Source: Rhodoferax potami
GTDB lineage: Bacteria > Pseudomonadota > Gammaproteobacteria > Burkholderiales > Burkholderiaceae_C
DNA length: 64,000 nt
Direction: 5' to 3'
Assembly (NCBI RefSeq): GCF_032193805.1
Contig: NZ_JAVBIK010000001.1
Coordinates: 372,001-436,000 of the forward strand
The notes beneath the pieces are model-generated. The model was not told the origin of the DNA. It ran no database searches and saw only the letters and a list, made by a program, of their open reading frames with translations. Positions 19,931 to 27,718 of the stretch are shown in pieces; position 1 is the first letter of the stretch; the number at the start of each line of letters is the position of its first letter. A program made the position numbers and the translations under genes.

Positions 19931-21880
19931 TCACAGACTGGTTTTTTTACTGTCCAGCGGAGGCAGATCAAAGTCGATCAAGTTGTCGACCTCTGAAGGA
20001 GCTGCCTTCTGAGAGTCTTCTGTGATGTCGAGCTCGAAATCTACAGAGTTGCCCGATTGATACGCCGAGGGGATGCCGGAAGAAACGGGGCCCGGGCCCG
20101 TGGGGACTTCGAACGCATTTTCGGACGACAACCTGTTCGCGCTGAATGACAGTGGAGCGCCATCCAGCGCATGCACCAAGCGATTGCAGACAGCATGCAA
20201 GAGCAATAGTTCTTTGAAGGCTTCCAGCTCAAACCGCATATCAGACTTTGAACCAGACGTGCGTACGAGGTAAGACTCGATGAGGGACAGTGCCTCTTTC
20301 GACGGCCAGAGCTTTACAAGCTGATCACAAATTTCCGGGAAATTTTCTAAACTGCCTTCGCCCTGATTAAATGACTGGTACTCGGGCACATAGCCTGTAA
20401 ACACCGCATTGAATTCCCGCCGATAGTGATCGAACTTGTCCTTGCGGCTCAAGGTGTGGAATATTTTCAGCAGGTCGATATGAACCATGGGGTTCAGCCC
20501 AATGGAGTCATTGACGTGCCCCTCCAACAGGGAGATGGCCTCCTCATACTGCCCCAGAGCCATGAAAAACTCCGCCTGCTGACGAACATCGATCATTTCA
20601 TGGCTGTTCACCGCCCGGAGACTGGACGGCATACTGACCGAGAAATCACGAGAATCCGCATAAGCAGATGTTTGGTCTTTCTGACCATAAGAACTCACAG
20701 GCTCGCTGGAGGCAGAGGGGTGAGCCCCAATGTCTAGATCAATATCGACGCTGCTGACAGCGCCCTGAGATGCCTGGCCTTCGCTCTTTGGCAAATTGGA
20801 CTCGGCACGCTCTTGTTCCGACAAGGATTGCAGGAAGGACGGGGACACCTCCACCGTTTCTGGAATAACCTCAGTCGTACCGCTGCCGCTCCACCATGCA
20901 CTACCGGCGTTCGCTCGCTGTGCCTGCCGGCGGAAAAACCATCCTCCCCCTGCCAACAAAAGAAGCAACAGGCCAGAGAGTCCAATCACCACCGGGTTAG
21001 TGTATTTTTCACTCTCGGCTCGCTCGATTCGCATCACCAAATCTTGCATCTGTTTTTGGTTTTCCCCAGATGCGTTGCGCAGACTGAGAATGTCAGCCTC
21101 CATGCTTTTCAAGCGCGCCGCGTCCTTCAGGATATCTTCAGGCGTCAGATTTAGGGCGCGCCACAGAGCCACCGCCTCACCCCGCTTTTGGGCATCTTCA
21201 GTGGATGTGCTTAATAGCTCCTGCGAAGAGACGAGCACGGGATCACGCTCCACCGTGAGATCCAAGGGTGCTAATTTCAATCGCGGTTTGCTCTTTACAA
21301 CAGGAGGCTCGAACACCTGTTTGGCTCGAACAGACGGCGACGTTCGTGGCGCCTTTGCAGGGCTTTCTGTCTTTTTTTCTCTGCTCGGAACTGATCTGAC
21401 GCTATCCGCATCCGGGATGGAAGCGAGCGCTCCTGGTCGGTTTAAAGCGGGGGGGACAACCGGCGTCACTTGTGCAGCGACCACTTTGGCGGTGTCGCTC
21501 ACTATGTCCGAGAGCAATACATAGCGGCGTGATGTCTTGGCGCTACATACTGAGCGCAAGTAGACCGTCACGACAGGCTCATCTACAGGCAAACGCGCCC
21601 CAATGCGCACCTGCCATGTGCGGCCCGCAGCAGGCTCCTCGGAGACCAGAGTTACCCTGCTTTGCTCAACCTTGTTTTCGCCATAGAAAACATCGGCCTC
21701 AAAGCAGACGTCGCTGACGTCTTCATCAGCGGCCGCCGAAACTGAAATTGACAAATTGAATGGCTGCGAAATCAGCGCTGTACCACTCGCGCGGCCCAAC
21801 GTCAGAGCCTCGGAGCCCAGCGATGCCACAAGCAACATGGCGCCGAGCGCACAGCTTTTAATTTTGAAAACAGATTTCAT
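19931..21880 (-). CDS. FimV-like membrane protein
   Basis: 649 residues. A signal peptide (about 1-25) leads into a FimV-type N-terminal domain (LTLGRASGTALISQPFNLSISVSAAADED). Next come a Pro-rich low-complexity stretch, a coiled coil (KDAARLKSMEADILSLRNASGENQKQMQDL split over about 255-285), one membrane helix (VVIGLSGLLLLLLAGGGWFF near 300) and an acidic cytoplasmic part with a TPR-like segment (AEFFMALGQYEEAISLLEG). FimV/HubP proteins organise the cell pole and type IV pili. It is shorter than FimV of Pseudomonas, and no LysM motif is obvious. Divergent from a Crp/Fnr gene. Confidence 0.75.
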   Translation of the reverse strand: MKSVFKIKSCALGAMLLVASLGSEALTLGRASGTALISQPFNLSISVSAAADEDVSDVCFEADVFYGENKVEQSRVTLVSEEPAAGRTWQVRIGARLPVDEPVVTVYLRSVCSAKTSRRYVLLSDIVSDTAKVVAAQVTPVVPPALNRPGALASIPDADSVRSVPSREKKTESPAKAPRTSPSVRAKQVFEPPVVKSKPRLKLAPLDLTVERDPVLVSSQELLSTSTEDAQKRGEAVALWRALNLTPEDILKDAARLKSMEADILSLRNASGENQKQMQDLVMRIERAESEKYTNPVVIGLSGLLLLLLAGGGWFFRRQAQRANAGSAWWSGSGTTEVIPETVEVSPSFLQSLSEQERAESNLPKSEGQASQGAVSSVDIDLDIGAHPSASSEPVSSYGQKDQTSAYADSRDFSVSMPSSLRAVNSHEMIDVRQQAEFFMALGQYEEAISLLEGHVNDSIGLNPMVHIDLLKIFHTLSRKDKFDHYRREFNAVFTGYVPEYQSFNQGEGSLENFPEICDQLVKLWPSKEALSLIESYLVRTSGSKSDMRFELEAFKELLLLHAVCNRLVHALDGAPLSFSANRLSSENAFEVPTGPGPVSSGIPSAYQSGNSVDFELDITEDSQKAAPSEVDNLIDFDLPPLDSKKTSL

Positions 21881-22040
21881 TGTTACAAATGATTCTCGCA
21901 CAAGTCATACAAACGACTGAGGCCCGCCCCCACCAGCTGAGTCGCCAGACACACAGGAGACAACCGCTCCTCCGGCTAGCGCAATGACAAACGACAATCT
22001 GATCCTCGGCATTCGCTCCCCTGCCCACTCAAGACACCTT

Positions 22041-22760
22041 ATGGACGAACCCATTCTTACAATTGAAGAACGATCTGCCATCAATGCAGGCCGGTGGTTT
22101 TCGAGCCTCTCGCCTTCGCTCAAGCATGATATTTTGCGGTGTGCCTATGTAAAGCGCTACCGCGATGGGGATCTGATCGCAGCGCGCGGTGAGCCACCCG
22201 AAGAGTGGATTGCATGCGCCAAAGGCGCGGTGCGGGTCAGCTCCACATCCATTTCCGGAAAGCAAATAACGCTCACCTACGTAGAGCCAGGCATCTGGTT
22301 TGGTGACGTTGCTATTTTTGATGGCGACCGCCGCACGCATGATGCCTATGCCCATGGAGACAGCACCGTACTGTGCGTCGCCAAAGCGGATTTCAAGAAG
22401 ATATTGGCAAGCCATGTCGAGCTATATGAGGCCATGCTTCGCCTGCATGCCCGCCGCATCCGCCAACTCTACGGTCTCGTGGAAGACCTCAACACCCTGC
22501 CACTCCGCGCTCGCCTTGCCAAACAGCTTTTACACCTCGTGCGAAGCTACGGAGTTCCCTCGTTGAGCGATGGCAGCGAAGTTCGAATTGGCCTGCAACT
22601 GGCGCAAGAAGAGTTGGCCCAATTGCTTGGGGCATCCCGTCAGCGCGTCAACCAGGAACTCAAGGCCATGGAGCGTGAAGAAGCGATTCGCATTGAACCG
22701 GGCGGCTTGGTTATTCGCGACCGCGCCGCACTGATGCGCATCATTGAATCCGACCTATAG
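22041..22760 (+). CDS. Crp/Fnr family transcriptional regulator
   Basis: 239 residues. A cyclic-nucleotide-type beta barrel (FSSLSPSLKHDILRCAYVKRYRDG to GDVAIFDGDRRTHDAYAHG) joins a dimer helix and a C-terminal winged helix with recognition region LAQEELAQLLGASRQRVNQELKAMEREE. There are no N-terminal Fe-S cysteines, so it is not an oxygen-sensing Fnr. ATG 22041 (MDEPIL) starts just before the family core; ATG 21984 would add 19 residues. It lies 160 bp from the FimV-like gene, divergent, and 20 bp before a kinase-like gene on its own strand. Confidence 0.87.
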   Translation: MDEPILTIEERSAINAGRWFSSLSPSLKHDILRCAYVKRYRDGDLIAARGEPPEEWIACAKGAVRVSSTSISGKQITLTYVEPGIWFGDVAIFDGDRRTHDAYAHGDSTVLCVAKADFKKILASHVELYEAMLRLHARRIRQLYGLVEDLNTLPLRARLAKQLLHLVRSYGVPSLSDGSEVRIGLQLAQEELAQLLGASRQRVNQELKAMEREEAIRIEPGGLVIRDRAALMRIIESDL

Positions 22761-22780
22761 CCCGAAGGGAGCCATCCACC

Positions 22781-23866
22781 ATGACCCAATTTGACCAATT
22801 TGTGGGAACCCGAAGCGTGGGGGCAGCCCATGCCATCGACGAAGCTGCGCTGGAACAGTGGCTGATAGGCCACGTGGGTGGCTACCAAGGCCCCCTGCGC
22901 GTGGAGATGTTCAAAGGCGGGCAATCGAACCCGACCTACAAGCTAATCACGCCCGCGCGAAGCTATGTTATGCGGGCTAAACCGGGACCGGTAGCCAAAC
23001 TCCTACCCTCCGCCCATGCCATAGAGCGCGAGTTCGCCGTGATGCAGGGACTACGGGGTAGTGAAGTTCCCGTCCCCGAGATGATTTGTCTGTGCGAAGA
23101 CGAGAGCATCATCGGTAGAGCCTTTTATGTCATGGAGTTCATGCAGGGCCGGGTCATGTGGGACCAGTCCTTACCGGGAATGAAACCCAGCGAGCGGTCC
23201 GACATTTACGACGAAATGAACCGGGTGATTTCTGCCCTGCACACTGTCAAATTTCAAGAGCGCGGCTTGGCCGCGTACGGAAAGCCGGGTAATTACTTCG
23301 AGCGACAAATCGGACGCTGGAGCAAGCAATACATCGCCTCCGTTACCCAAGCAATTCCCGAAATGGACCGTCTGATGGAGTGGTTGCCAGCCAACATCCC
23401 GGCGATGGCGCGGAACGACAATTTGGTAAGCGTGGTGCATGGAGACTATCGGCTCGACAACCTGATGTTCGCAAGCGACGCGCCCAAGGTCATTGGCGTA
23501 CTCGACTGGGAACTGTCCACGCTCGGCCACCCCTTGGCGGACTTCAGCTACCACTGCATGGCTTGGCACATCCCACCGGGCGACTTCCGAGGAATCGGAG
23601 GTCTTGACCTGAAGGCTTTAGGTATCCCCTCTGAGCATGATTACATCGCGAGGTACTGTGAGCGAACAGGGTTGGCCACGCCTGCGCAGTTGCAGGAAGA
23701 CTGGAGCTTTTACATGGCTTACAACATGTTCCGGATTGCGGCCATCCTCCAAGGGATTGCCAAACGGGTCGAAGCGGGTACCGCATCCAGCCCTCAGGCC
23801 ATGGCTTCTGCAGCCGGTGCGAGGCCCCTTGCACAAATGGCCTGGAAATTTGCGACTCGCGCCTGA
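22781..23866 (+). CDS. Phosphotransferase (APH/ACAD10-11 kinase-like) family protein
   Basis: 361 residues with an aminoglycoside-phosphotransferase/choline-kinase fold. A nucleotide loop ([13 protein letters not shown]) is followed by the catalytic [11 protein letters not shown] (Brenner motif) and metal-binding [16 protein letters not shown]. It resembles the kinase domain of mammalian ACAD10/11 and of LvaA rather than antibiotic-resistance enzymes. AAGGGAG precedes the ATG. The acyl-CoA dehydrogenase 44 bp downstream completes an ACAD11-like pair, which suggests phosphorylation of a hydroxyacyl-CoA; that is inference. Confidence 0.88.
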   Translation: MTQFDQFVGTRSVGAAHAIDEAALEQWLIGHVGGYQGPLRVEMFKGGQSNPTYKLITPARSYVMRAKPGPVAKLLPSAHAIEREFAVMQGLRGSEVPVPEMICLCEDESIIGRAFYVMEFMQGRVMWDQSLPGMKPSERSDIYDEMNRVISALHTVKFQERGLAAYGKPGNYFERQIGRWSKQYIASVTQAIPEMDRLMEWLPANIPAMARNDNLVSVVHGDYRLDNLMFASDAPKVIGVLDWELSTLGHPLADFSYHCMAWHIPPGDFRGIGGLDLKALGIPSEHDYIARYCERTGLATPAQLQEDWSFYMAYNMFRIAAILQGIAKRVEAGTASSPQAMASAAGARPLAQMAWKFATRA

Positions 23867-23910
23867 TACCTGCCTCCAACTCACTCAGCCACAACCCAAC
23901 GGAGAACCCC

Positions 23911-25185
23911 ATGGACTTTGACTACTCGCCAAAAACTCAAGCGCTGCAAAAACGTCTGCTTCAGTTCATGGAGGACCACATCTATCCTGCTGAGACCGCG
24001 TACCACGAGGAAATCGCTGCCAATACGGCAGCAGGCAAGCGATGGACGCCCTTACAAACGATAGAGGCGCTGAAGGTCAAGGCTCAAGAGGCAGGCCTTT
24101 GGAATCTTTTCATGCCGGTTGACAGCGCCGAAGCAGCCGGATTCCACGGCGCAGGACTGACCAACCAGGAATACGCACCGCTTGCTGAGATCATGGGTCG
24201 GGTGATGTGGTCCAGTGAGGTATTCAACTGCTCAGCGCCCGACACCGGCAACATGGAAACGATTGCACGCTATGGATCGGAGGAAGCCAAGCAACGGTGG
24301 CTTAAGCCGCTCATGGCAGGACACATCCGTTCCGCCTTTGCGATGACAGAACCCGCTGTTGCCTCGAGTGATGCCACCAACATTGAAACAAGCATCACGC
24401 GGGATGGGGACGATTACGTCATCAACGGCCGCAAATGGTGGATATCTGGCGCTGGTGATCCACGTTGCGCGGTCTACATCACCATGGGCAAGACTGACCC
24501 GACTGCGCCGCGCCATTCACAACAAAGCATGATTTTGGTACCGGCGGATACCCCCGGCATCAAAATCATCAGGCCATTAAACGTATTTGGCTACGACGAT
24601 GCGCCACATGGGCACATGGAAATGGTTTTCGACAATGTGCGTGTGCCAACAAGCAGCATTCTCTTGGGAGAAGGCCGCGGATTCGAAATCGCACAAGGTC
24701 GCCTCGGCCCCGGCCGCATCCACCACTGCATGCGCCTCATCGGCCTTGCGGAGCGCGCCTTGGAGTTGATGTGCAAGCGGGCCAGTTCACGCATCGCATT
24801 TGGCAAACCCGTCGCTGCACAAACGGTGACGCAAGAACGCATCGCGGAAGCCCGCTGCAAGATCGATATGGCACGCTTGCTGACACTCAAAGCCGCATGG
24901 ATGATGGATATGGGCGGAAACAAGTTCGCCAAAACAGAAATCGCCATGATCAAAGTGGTAGCACCCAATATGGCCTGCGAAGTCATCGATTGGGCCATGC
25001 AAGCCCATGGCGGCGGCGGCATGTGCGACGATTTTCCGTTGGCTTACTCCTATACCTGTGCGCGTACGCTGCGATTTGCCGATGGCCCCGATGAAGTCCA
25101 CCGCAACGCCATCGCAAAAATGGAGCTGGGCAAGTACTCGGTTGCGAGCGCACCCGTAGAAATGCCGATCACTCGCGGCTGCTGA
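23911..25185 (+). CDS. Acyl-CoA dehydrogenase family protein (ACAD10/11-like)
   Basis: 424 residues, long for this superfamily. FAD and substrate blocks are [62 protein letters not shown] and the C-terminal [18 protein letters not shown]...[19 protein letters not shown]. The GPDEVH ending is typical of the ACAD10/11/LvaC branch, which handles 4-phosphoacyl-CoA. It probably works with the kinase-like protein upstream to convert 4-hydroxyacyl-CoA to enoyl-CoA for beta-oxidation. Terminates at a perfect 14-bp stem. Confidence 0.9.
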   Translation: MDFDYSPKTQALQKRLLQFMEDHIYPAETAYHEEIAANTAAGKRWTPLQTIEALKVKAQEAGLWNLFMPVDSAEAAGFHGAGLTNQEYAPLAEIMGRVMWSSEVFNCSAPDTGNMETIARYGSEEAKQRWLKPLMAGHIRSAFAMTEPAVASSDATNIETSITRDGDDYVINGRKWWISGAGDPRCAVYITMGKTDPTAPRHSQQSMILVPADTPGIKIIRPLNVFGYDDAPHGHMEMVFDNVRVPTSSILLGEGRGFEIAQGRLGPGRIHHCMRLIGLAERALELMCKRASSRIAFGKPVAAQTVTQERIAEARCKIDMARLLTLKAAWMMDMGGNKFAKTEIAMIKVVAPNMACEVIDWAMQAHGGGGMCDDFPLAYSYTCARTLRFADGPDEVHRNAIAKMELGKYSVASAPVEMPITRGC

Positions 25186-25189
25186 TATC

Positions 25190-25219
25190 AACAGAGCGCG
25201 GCGACCGCCGCGCTCTGTT
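25190..25219 (+). terminator. Strong GC-rich hairpin after the acyl-CoA dehydrogenase gene
   Basis: A perfect 14-bp inverted repeat, AACAGAGCGCGGCG and its complement, with a 2-nt spacer begins 5 bp after the stop codon. The T run is short (TTATT), so termination strength is uncertain. Repeat copy C begins at its right edge. Confidence 0.65.
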
Positions 25220-25260
25220 ATTGATAGCAAGACCCGCAATATTTATCAGCGCTAGGCACC
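25219..25260 (+). repeat. GCTAT/ATAGC palindromic element, copy C
   Basis: Only the right stem half is clear (TTGATAGC), then CCGCAAT, ATTTATC and AGCGCTAGGCACC. It is intergenic, between convergent genes. Confidence 0.65.
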
Positions 25261-25275
25261 GCAATTACGTAATTC

Positions 25276-26511
25276 TCAGTAGTTCCCTGGCGTTCCCGAC
25301 CAGAGCTCATCCAGATCAGTGAACTTCCATTTGGCAGGCTCTTCTCTGCTCACAATCTTCTCGGTAGTCCCGGGCCTCGACAGATCAACAACCTCCGGCA
25401 GGATGCGCATTTGGGACTTGGTTGAGTAAAAAACCTTCACGCAAGGCGTTGTCAACGATTTGGCGGTTTGCTCGACCACCACCCCCAAGCGCCCGGAGCT
25501 AAGCCTTACCAGCGAGCCAATCGGATAGATACCAAGGCTCTTCACAAACGCCTGAAACACTTTGCCGTCAAAGTGCCCACTCGCCCACTCCGCCATTTTT
25601 CGAAGTGACTCGGCAGGGTCCCACCCCGCTTTGTAGGGACGGTTGGAAGTGATGGCGTCATACACATCACACACGGCGCCCATTTTTGCAAAAAGGCTGA
25701 TTTCATCGCCTTTGAGACCATGCGGATAACCAGATCCATCCATTTTTTCGTGATGGTGAAGACATACATCCATCACCACCGGATCGGCCCCGCCACTGTT
25801 TTGCAGTAAGCGATAGCCCTCTTCGGGATGCGTTTTGATGATTGAAAACTCTGCTTCAGTCAGCTTGCCCGGCTTGTTCAACACGCTCATGGGCATGGCT
25901 GCCTTGCCGAGATCGTGCATCAGGCCGGCAAGGCCTGCGGAGCGGGTTTCCTCTTCATTCAAGCCGAGCTGTTTAGCCAAGGCCACCATCATCGCGCAAA
26001 CCGCCACCGAGTGCATGTAGGTGTAGTCATCGGCGGTCTTAAGGCGAGCCAAGCTGATCAAGGCACCCGGATTACGCGACACCGAGTCAGCAATCTCTTG
26101 TACGAGCTGCTTTGCACCGCCACTGTCCACCGTCTTGCCCATGCGGGCTTCTTCGAACATCGACAGGACAGCAGCGCGCGACTGGTTGCATATCTTCGCG
26201 GCCCGGGCTAGCTCCTGTTGAGCAGACACCGGTGCAATGTCCCTGTGCACGGCGACTTCCTCTTGGAGTTCAGCATCCACTGCTTCTTCAGTCTCGACTT
26301 CAGAGACGACCGACTCTCCGGGCGGAACATCCAATCCTTTGCTGCAGTCAATCCAGACTTCCCGGATGGCACTCGCGCGGATCGTAGCCAAGTCCTTGGG
26401 GTCAGTAATAACAAACCCGGTGCGCCAAAAAGGATGATCCATCCAAGAGCCGCAAAACTCTTTCAGATGCATGCCAATGACCAACTGATCGACTGTAATT
26501 TTTTTTAGCAT
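25276..26511 (-). CDS. HD-GYP domain protein, probable cyclic-di-GMP phosphodiesterase
   Basis: 411 residues. The N-terminus matches DUF3391 (KKITVDQLVIGMHLKEF...DHPFWRTGFVITD). The HD-GYP domain follows, with HSVAVCAMMVAL, GLMHDLGKAAMP (the HD metal pair), HPEEGY, HHHEKMDGSGYPHGLKGDEIS (the GYP motif) and DVYDAITSNRPYKAGW. All expected metal ligands appear present, so activity is likely. It is cytoplasmic with no membrane segment. It is transcribed alone, opposite to the upstream acyl-CoA dehydrogenase. Confidence 0.93.
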   Translation of the reverse strand: MLKKITVDQLVIGMHLKEFCGSWMDHPFWRTGFVITDPKDLATIRASAIREVWIDCSKGLDVPPGESVVSEVETEEAVDAELQEEVAVHRDIAPVSAQQELARAAKICNQSRAAVLSMFEEARMGKTVDSGGAKQLVQEIADSVSRNPGALISLARLKTADDYTYMHSVAVCAMMVALAKQLGLNEEETRSAGLAGLMHDLGKAAMPMSVLNKPGKLTEAEFSIIKTHPEEGYRLLQNSGGADPVVMDVCLHHHEKMDGSGYPHGLKGDEISLFAKMGAVCDVYDAITSNRPYKAGWDPAESLRKMAEWASGHFDGKVFQAFVKSLGIYPIGSLVRLSSGRLGVVVEQTAKSLTTPCVKVFYSTKSQMRILPEVVDLSRPGTTEKIVSREEPAKWKFTDLDELWSGTPGNY

Positions 26512-26622
26512 AGGAACCTATAGCCTACCGCTTCCCAGCGAATTCAGTTGGGGAATTTAGGTACCAAATCCAGTCACACTGCCGTGTGAAGTAACCGCAC
26601 CCTGAGCCTGTAGCGTGGCCCG

Positions 26623-27249
26623 TTAATGCAGGTGCCGTGGTTTTCTGCCGCCACCATGACCGGAGGACGAGCCGCCCGAGCCGCGGGGCGGTTTCCCGAT
26701 TTCCAAAGAATTCACGAGATCATCGAACCGCTGGGCAAATAACTTGTCGATTTCAGAAACGACACCGCCCAATTCGGCACCATCAAAATGACGCTCCATC
26801 AAATTGACCATGTCCTGCACGAGAATGTCACGCTGAACTTGCATGATGGCAGCAGGGTCCGGCCCCACAAATAGCATCACAAAATCGTCTCTCGACTCGG
26901 AGCCGGGCGCGCCCTCTTCCTCGTCGAACTCCGCATCATAAAAAGTAACCTCGATGGCCGCGCCGGCCGAGGCGAGGTCATTCAGATTCATGCATACCTC
27001 GTCCAGCGTCTGCCGAAAATCATCCTCGCCAGGCACCGTCCAACACATTTGCAAGATATGTTCGTGCGGATTGAGATGAATGCCGGGTTCGTCCTCGTAG
27101 CTGCTCTTGGCAGCATCGGCGAGTGACTTCGAACCTGCGTAACGCCAAAGTGGCTTGAGAGCATCTTGGAGTTGGAGGTAGGTGACCTCCGGCCGCAACA
27201 CGACTTGGCCGTGGACGTGAATTTCGAACGAGGCGTTGAATCGTGACAT
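26623..27249 (-). CDS. Conserved acidic protein of unknown function (resembles DUF6806)
   Basis: 208 residues, cytoplasmic, with no signal peptide or membrane segment. The N-terminal half (FNASFEIHVHGQVVLRPEVTY) and a Glu/Asp-rich middle (YDAEFDEEEGAPGSESRDD) lead to a Gly/His/Arg tail (SSSGHGGGRKPRHLH). I know close relatives only as hypothetical proteins of Comamonadaceae; the DUF6806 label is from memory. It lies directly downstream of the tRNA-Leu gene, on the same strand. The Gly/His tail could bind metal or nucleic acid, but this is untested. Confidence 0.8.
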   Translation of the reverse strand: MSRFNASFEIHVHGQVVLRPEVTYLQLQDALKPLWRYAGSKSLADAAKSSYEDEPGIHLNPHEHILQMCWTVPGEDDFRQTLDEVCMNLNDLASAGAAIEVTFYDAEFDEEEGAPGSESRDDFVMLFVGPDPAAIMQVQRDILVQDMVNLMERHFDGAELGGVVSEIDKLFAQRFDDLVNSLEIGKPPRGSGGSSSGHGGGRKPRHLH

Positions 27250-27264
27250 AAGACTTGAATGAAA

Positions 27265-27357
27265 TGGTGCCTGAGACCGGAATCGAACCGGTACGCCCGT
27301 TATTCACGAAGCGGCGGATTTTAAGTCCGATGTGTCTACCTATTTCACCACTCAGGC
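27265..27357 (-). tRNA. tRNA-Leu (anticodon TAA)
   Basis: Acceptor stem GCCTGAG/CTCAGGC with discriminator A and encoded CCA (27265-27267). The anticodon loop reads CTTAAAA (TAA), a long variable arm is present as in class II tRNAs, and the T loop is GGTTCGATTCC. Third gene of the Gly-Cys-Leu cluster. Confidence 0.97.
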
Positions 27358-27377
27358 ACGGGTGTCTATTGTCAAAC

Positions 27378-27414
27378 AAAAATGCCCTACCAACCGGGGC
27401 TGACAGGGCATTTT
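27378..27414 (-). terminator. Hairpin with T tract between tRNA-Cys and tRNA-Leu
   Basis: AAAATGCCCT pairs with AGGGCATTTT around a 16-nt loop. On the minus strand it follows tRNA-Cys, so it may terminate or be a processing site. Confidence 0.65.
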
Positions 27415-27427
27415 GACCAGATAAATC

Positions 27428-27501
27428 TGGAGGCGCGGTCCGGAGTCGAACCGGACTAACCGGATTTGCAATCCGGGGCATAACCGCTTTGCTACCGCGC
27501 C
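27428..27501 (-). tRNA. tRNA-Cys (anticodon GCA)
   Basis: Acceptor GGCGCGG/CCGCGCC, discriminator T, encoded CCA, anticodon loop TTGCAAA (GCA) and T loop GGTTCGACTCC. All arms fold. Confidence 0.97.
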
Positions 27502-27532
27502 ACTAACCGAATCTGCTGGCTAACAGCAGAAT

Positions 27533-27561
27533 AAAAAAGGGAAGCTTGTGCTTCCCTTTTT
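27533..27561 (-). terminator. Terminator-like hairpin between tRNA-Gly and tRNA-Cys
   Basis: AAAAAGGGAAGC-TTGT-GCTTCCCTTTTT is a perfect stem with T runs. It lies 7 bp downstream of tRNA-Gly on the minus strand. Either the downstream tRNAs have their own promoters or read-through is needed. Confidence 0.8.
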
Positions 27562-27567
27562 CGGAAT

Positions 27568-27643
27568 TGGAGCGGGAAAAGAGTCTCGAACTCTCGACCT
27601 CAACCTTGGCAAGGTTGCGCTCTACCAACTGAGCTATTCCCGC
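27568..27643 (-). tRNA. tRNA-Gly (anticodon GCC)
   Basis: Acceptor GCGGGAA/TTCCCGC, discriminator T, encoded CCA, D arm AGCTCAGTTGGTAGAGC, anticodon loop TTGCCAA (GCC). A TATAAT lies 15-20 bp upstream (27658-27663). Confidence 0.97.
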
Positions 27644-27657
27644 GTTTCAAGCCTCAA

Positions 27658-27663
27658 ATTATA
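27658..27663 (-). promoter_or_regulatory. -10 box of the tRNA-Gly promoter
   Basis: TATAAT on the minus strand about 8 bp before the expected transcription start of tRNA-Gly. A TTGAAT 19 bp further upstream may be the -35. It lies in the 75-bp gap after lon. Confidence 0.6.
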
Positions 27664-27718
27664 GCGTGATTTTTTACGCCAAATTCAAAAATGAAAACTT
27701 TTTAAAGACGAATTGCCT

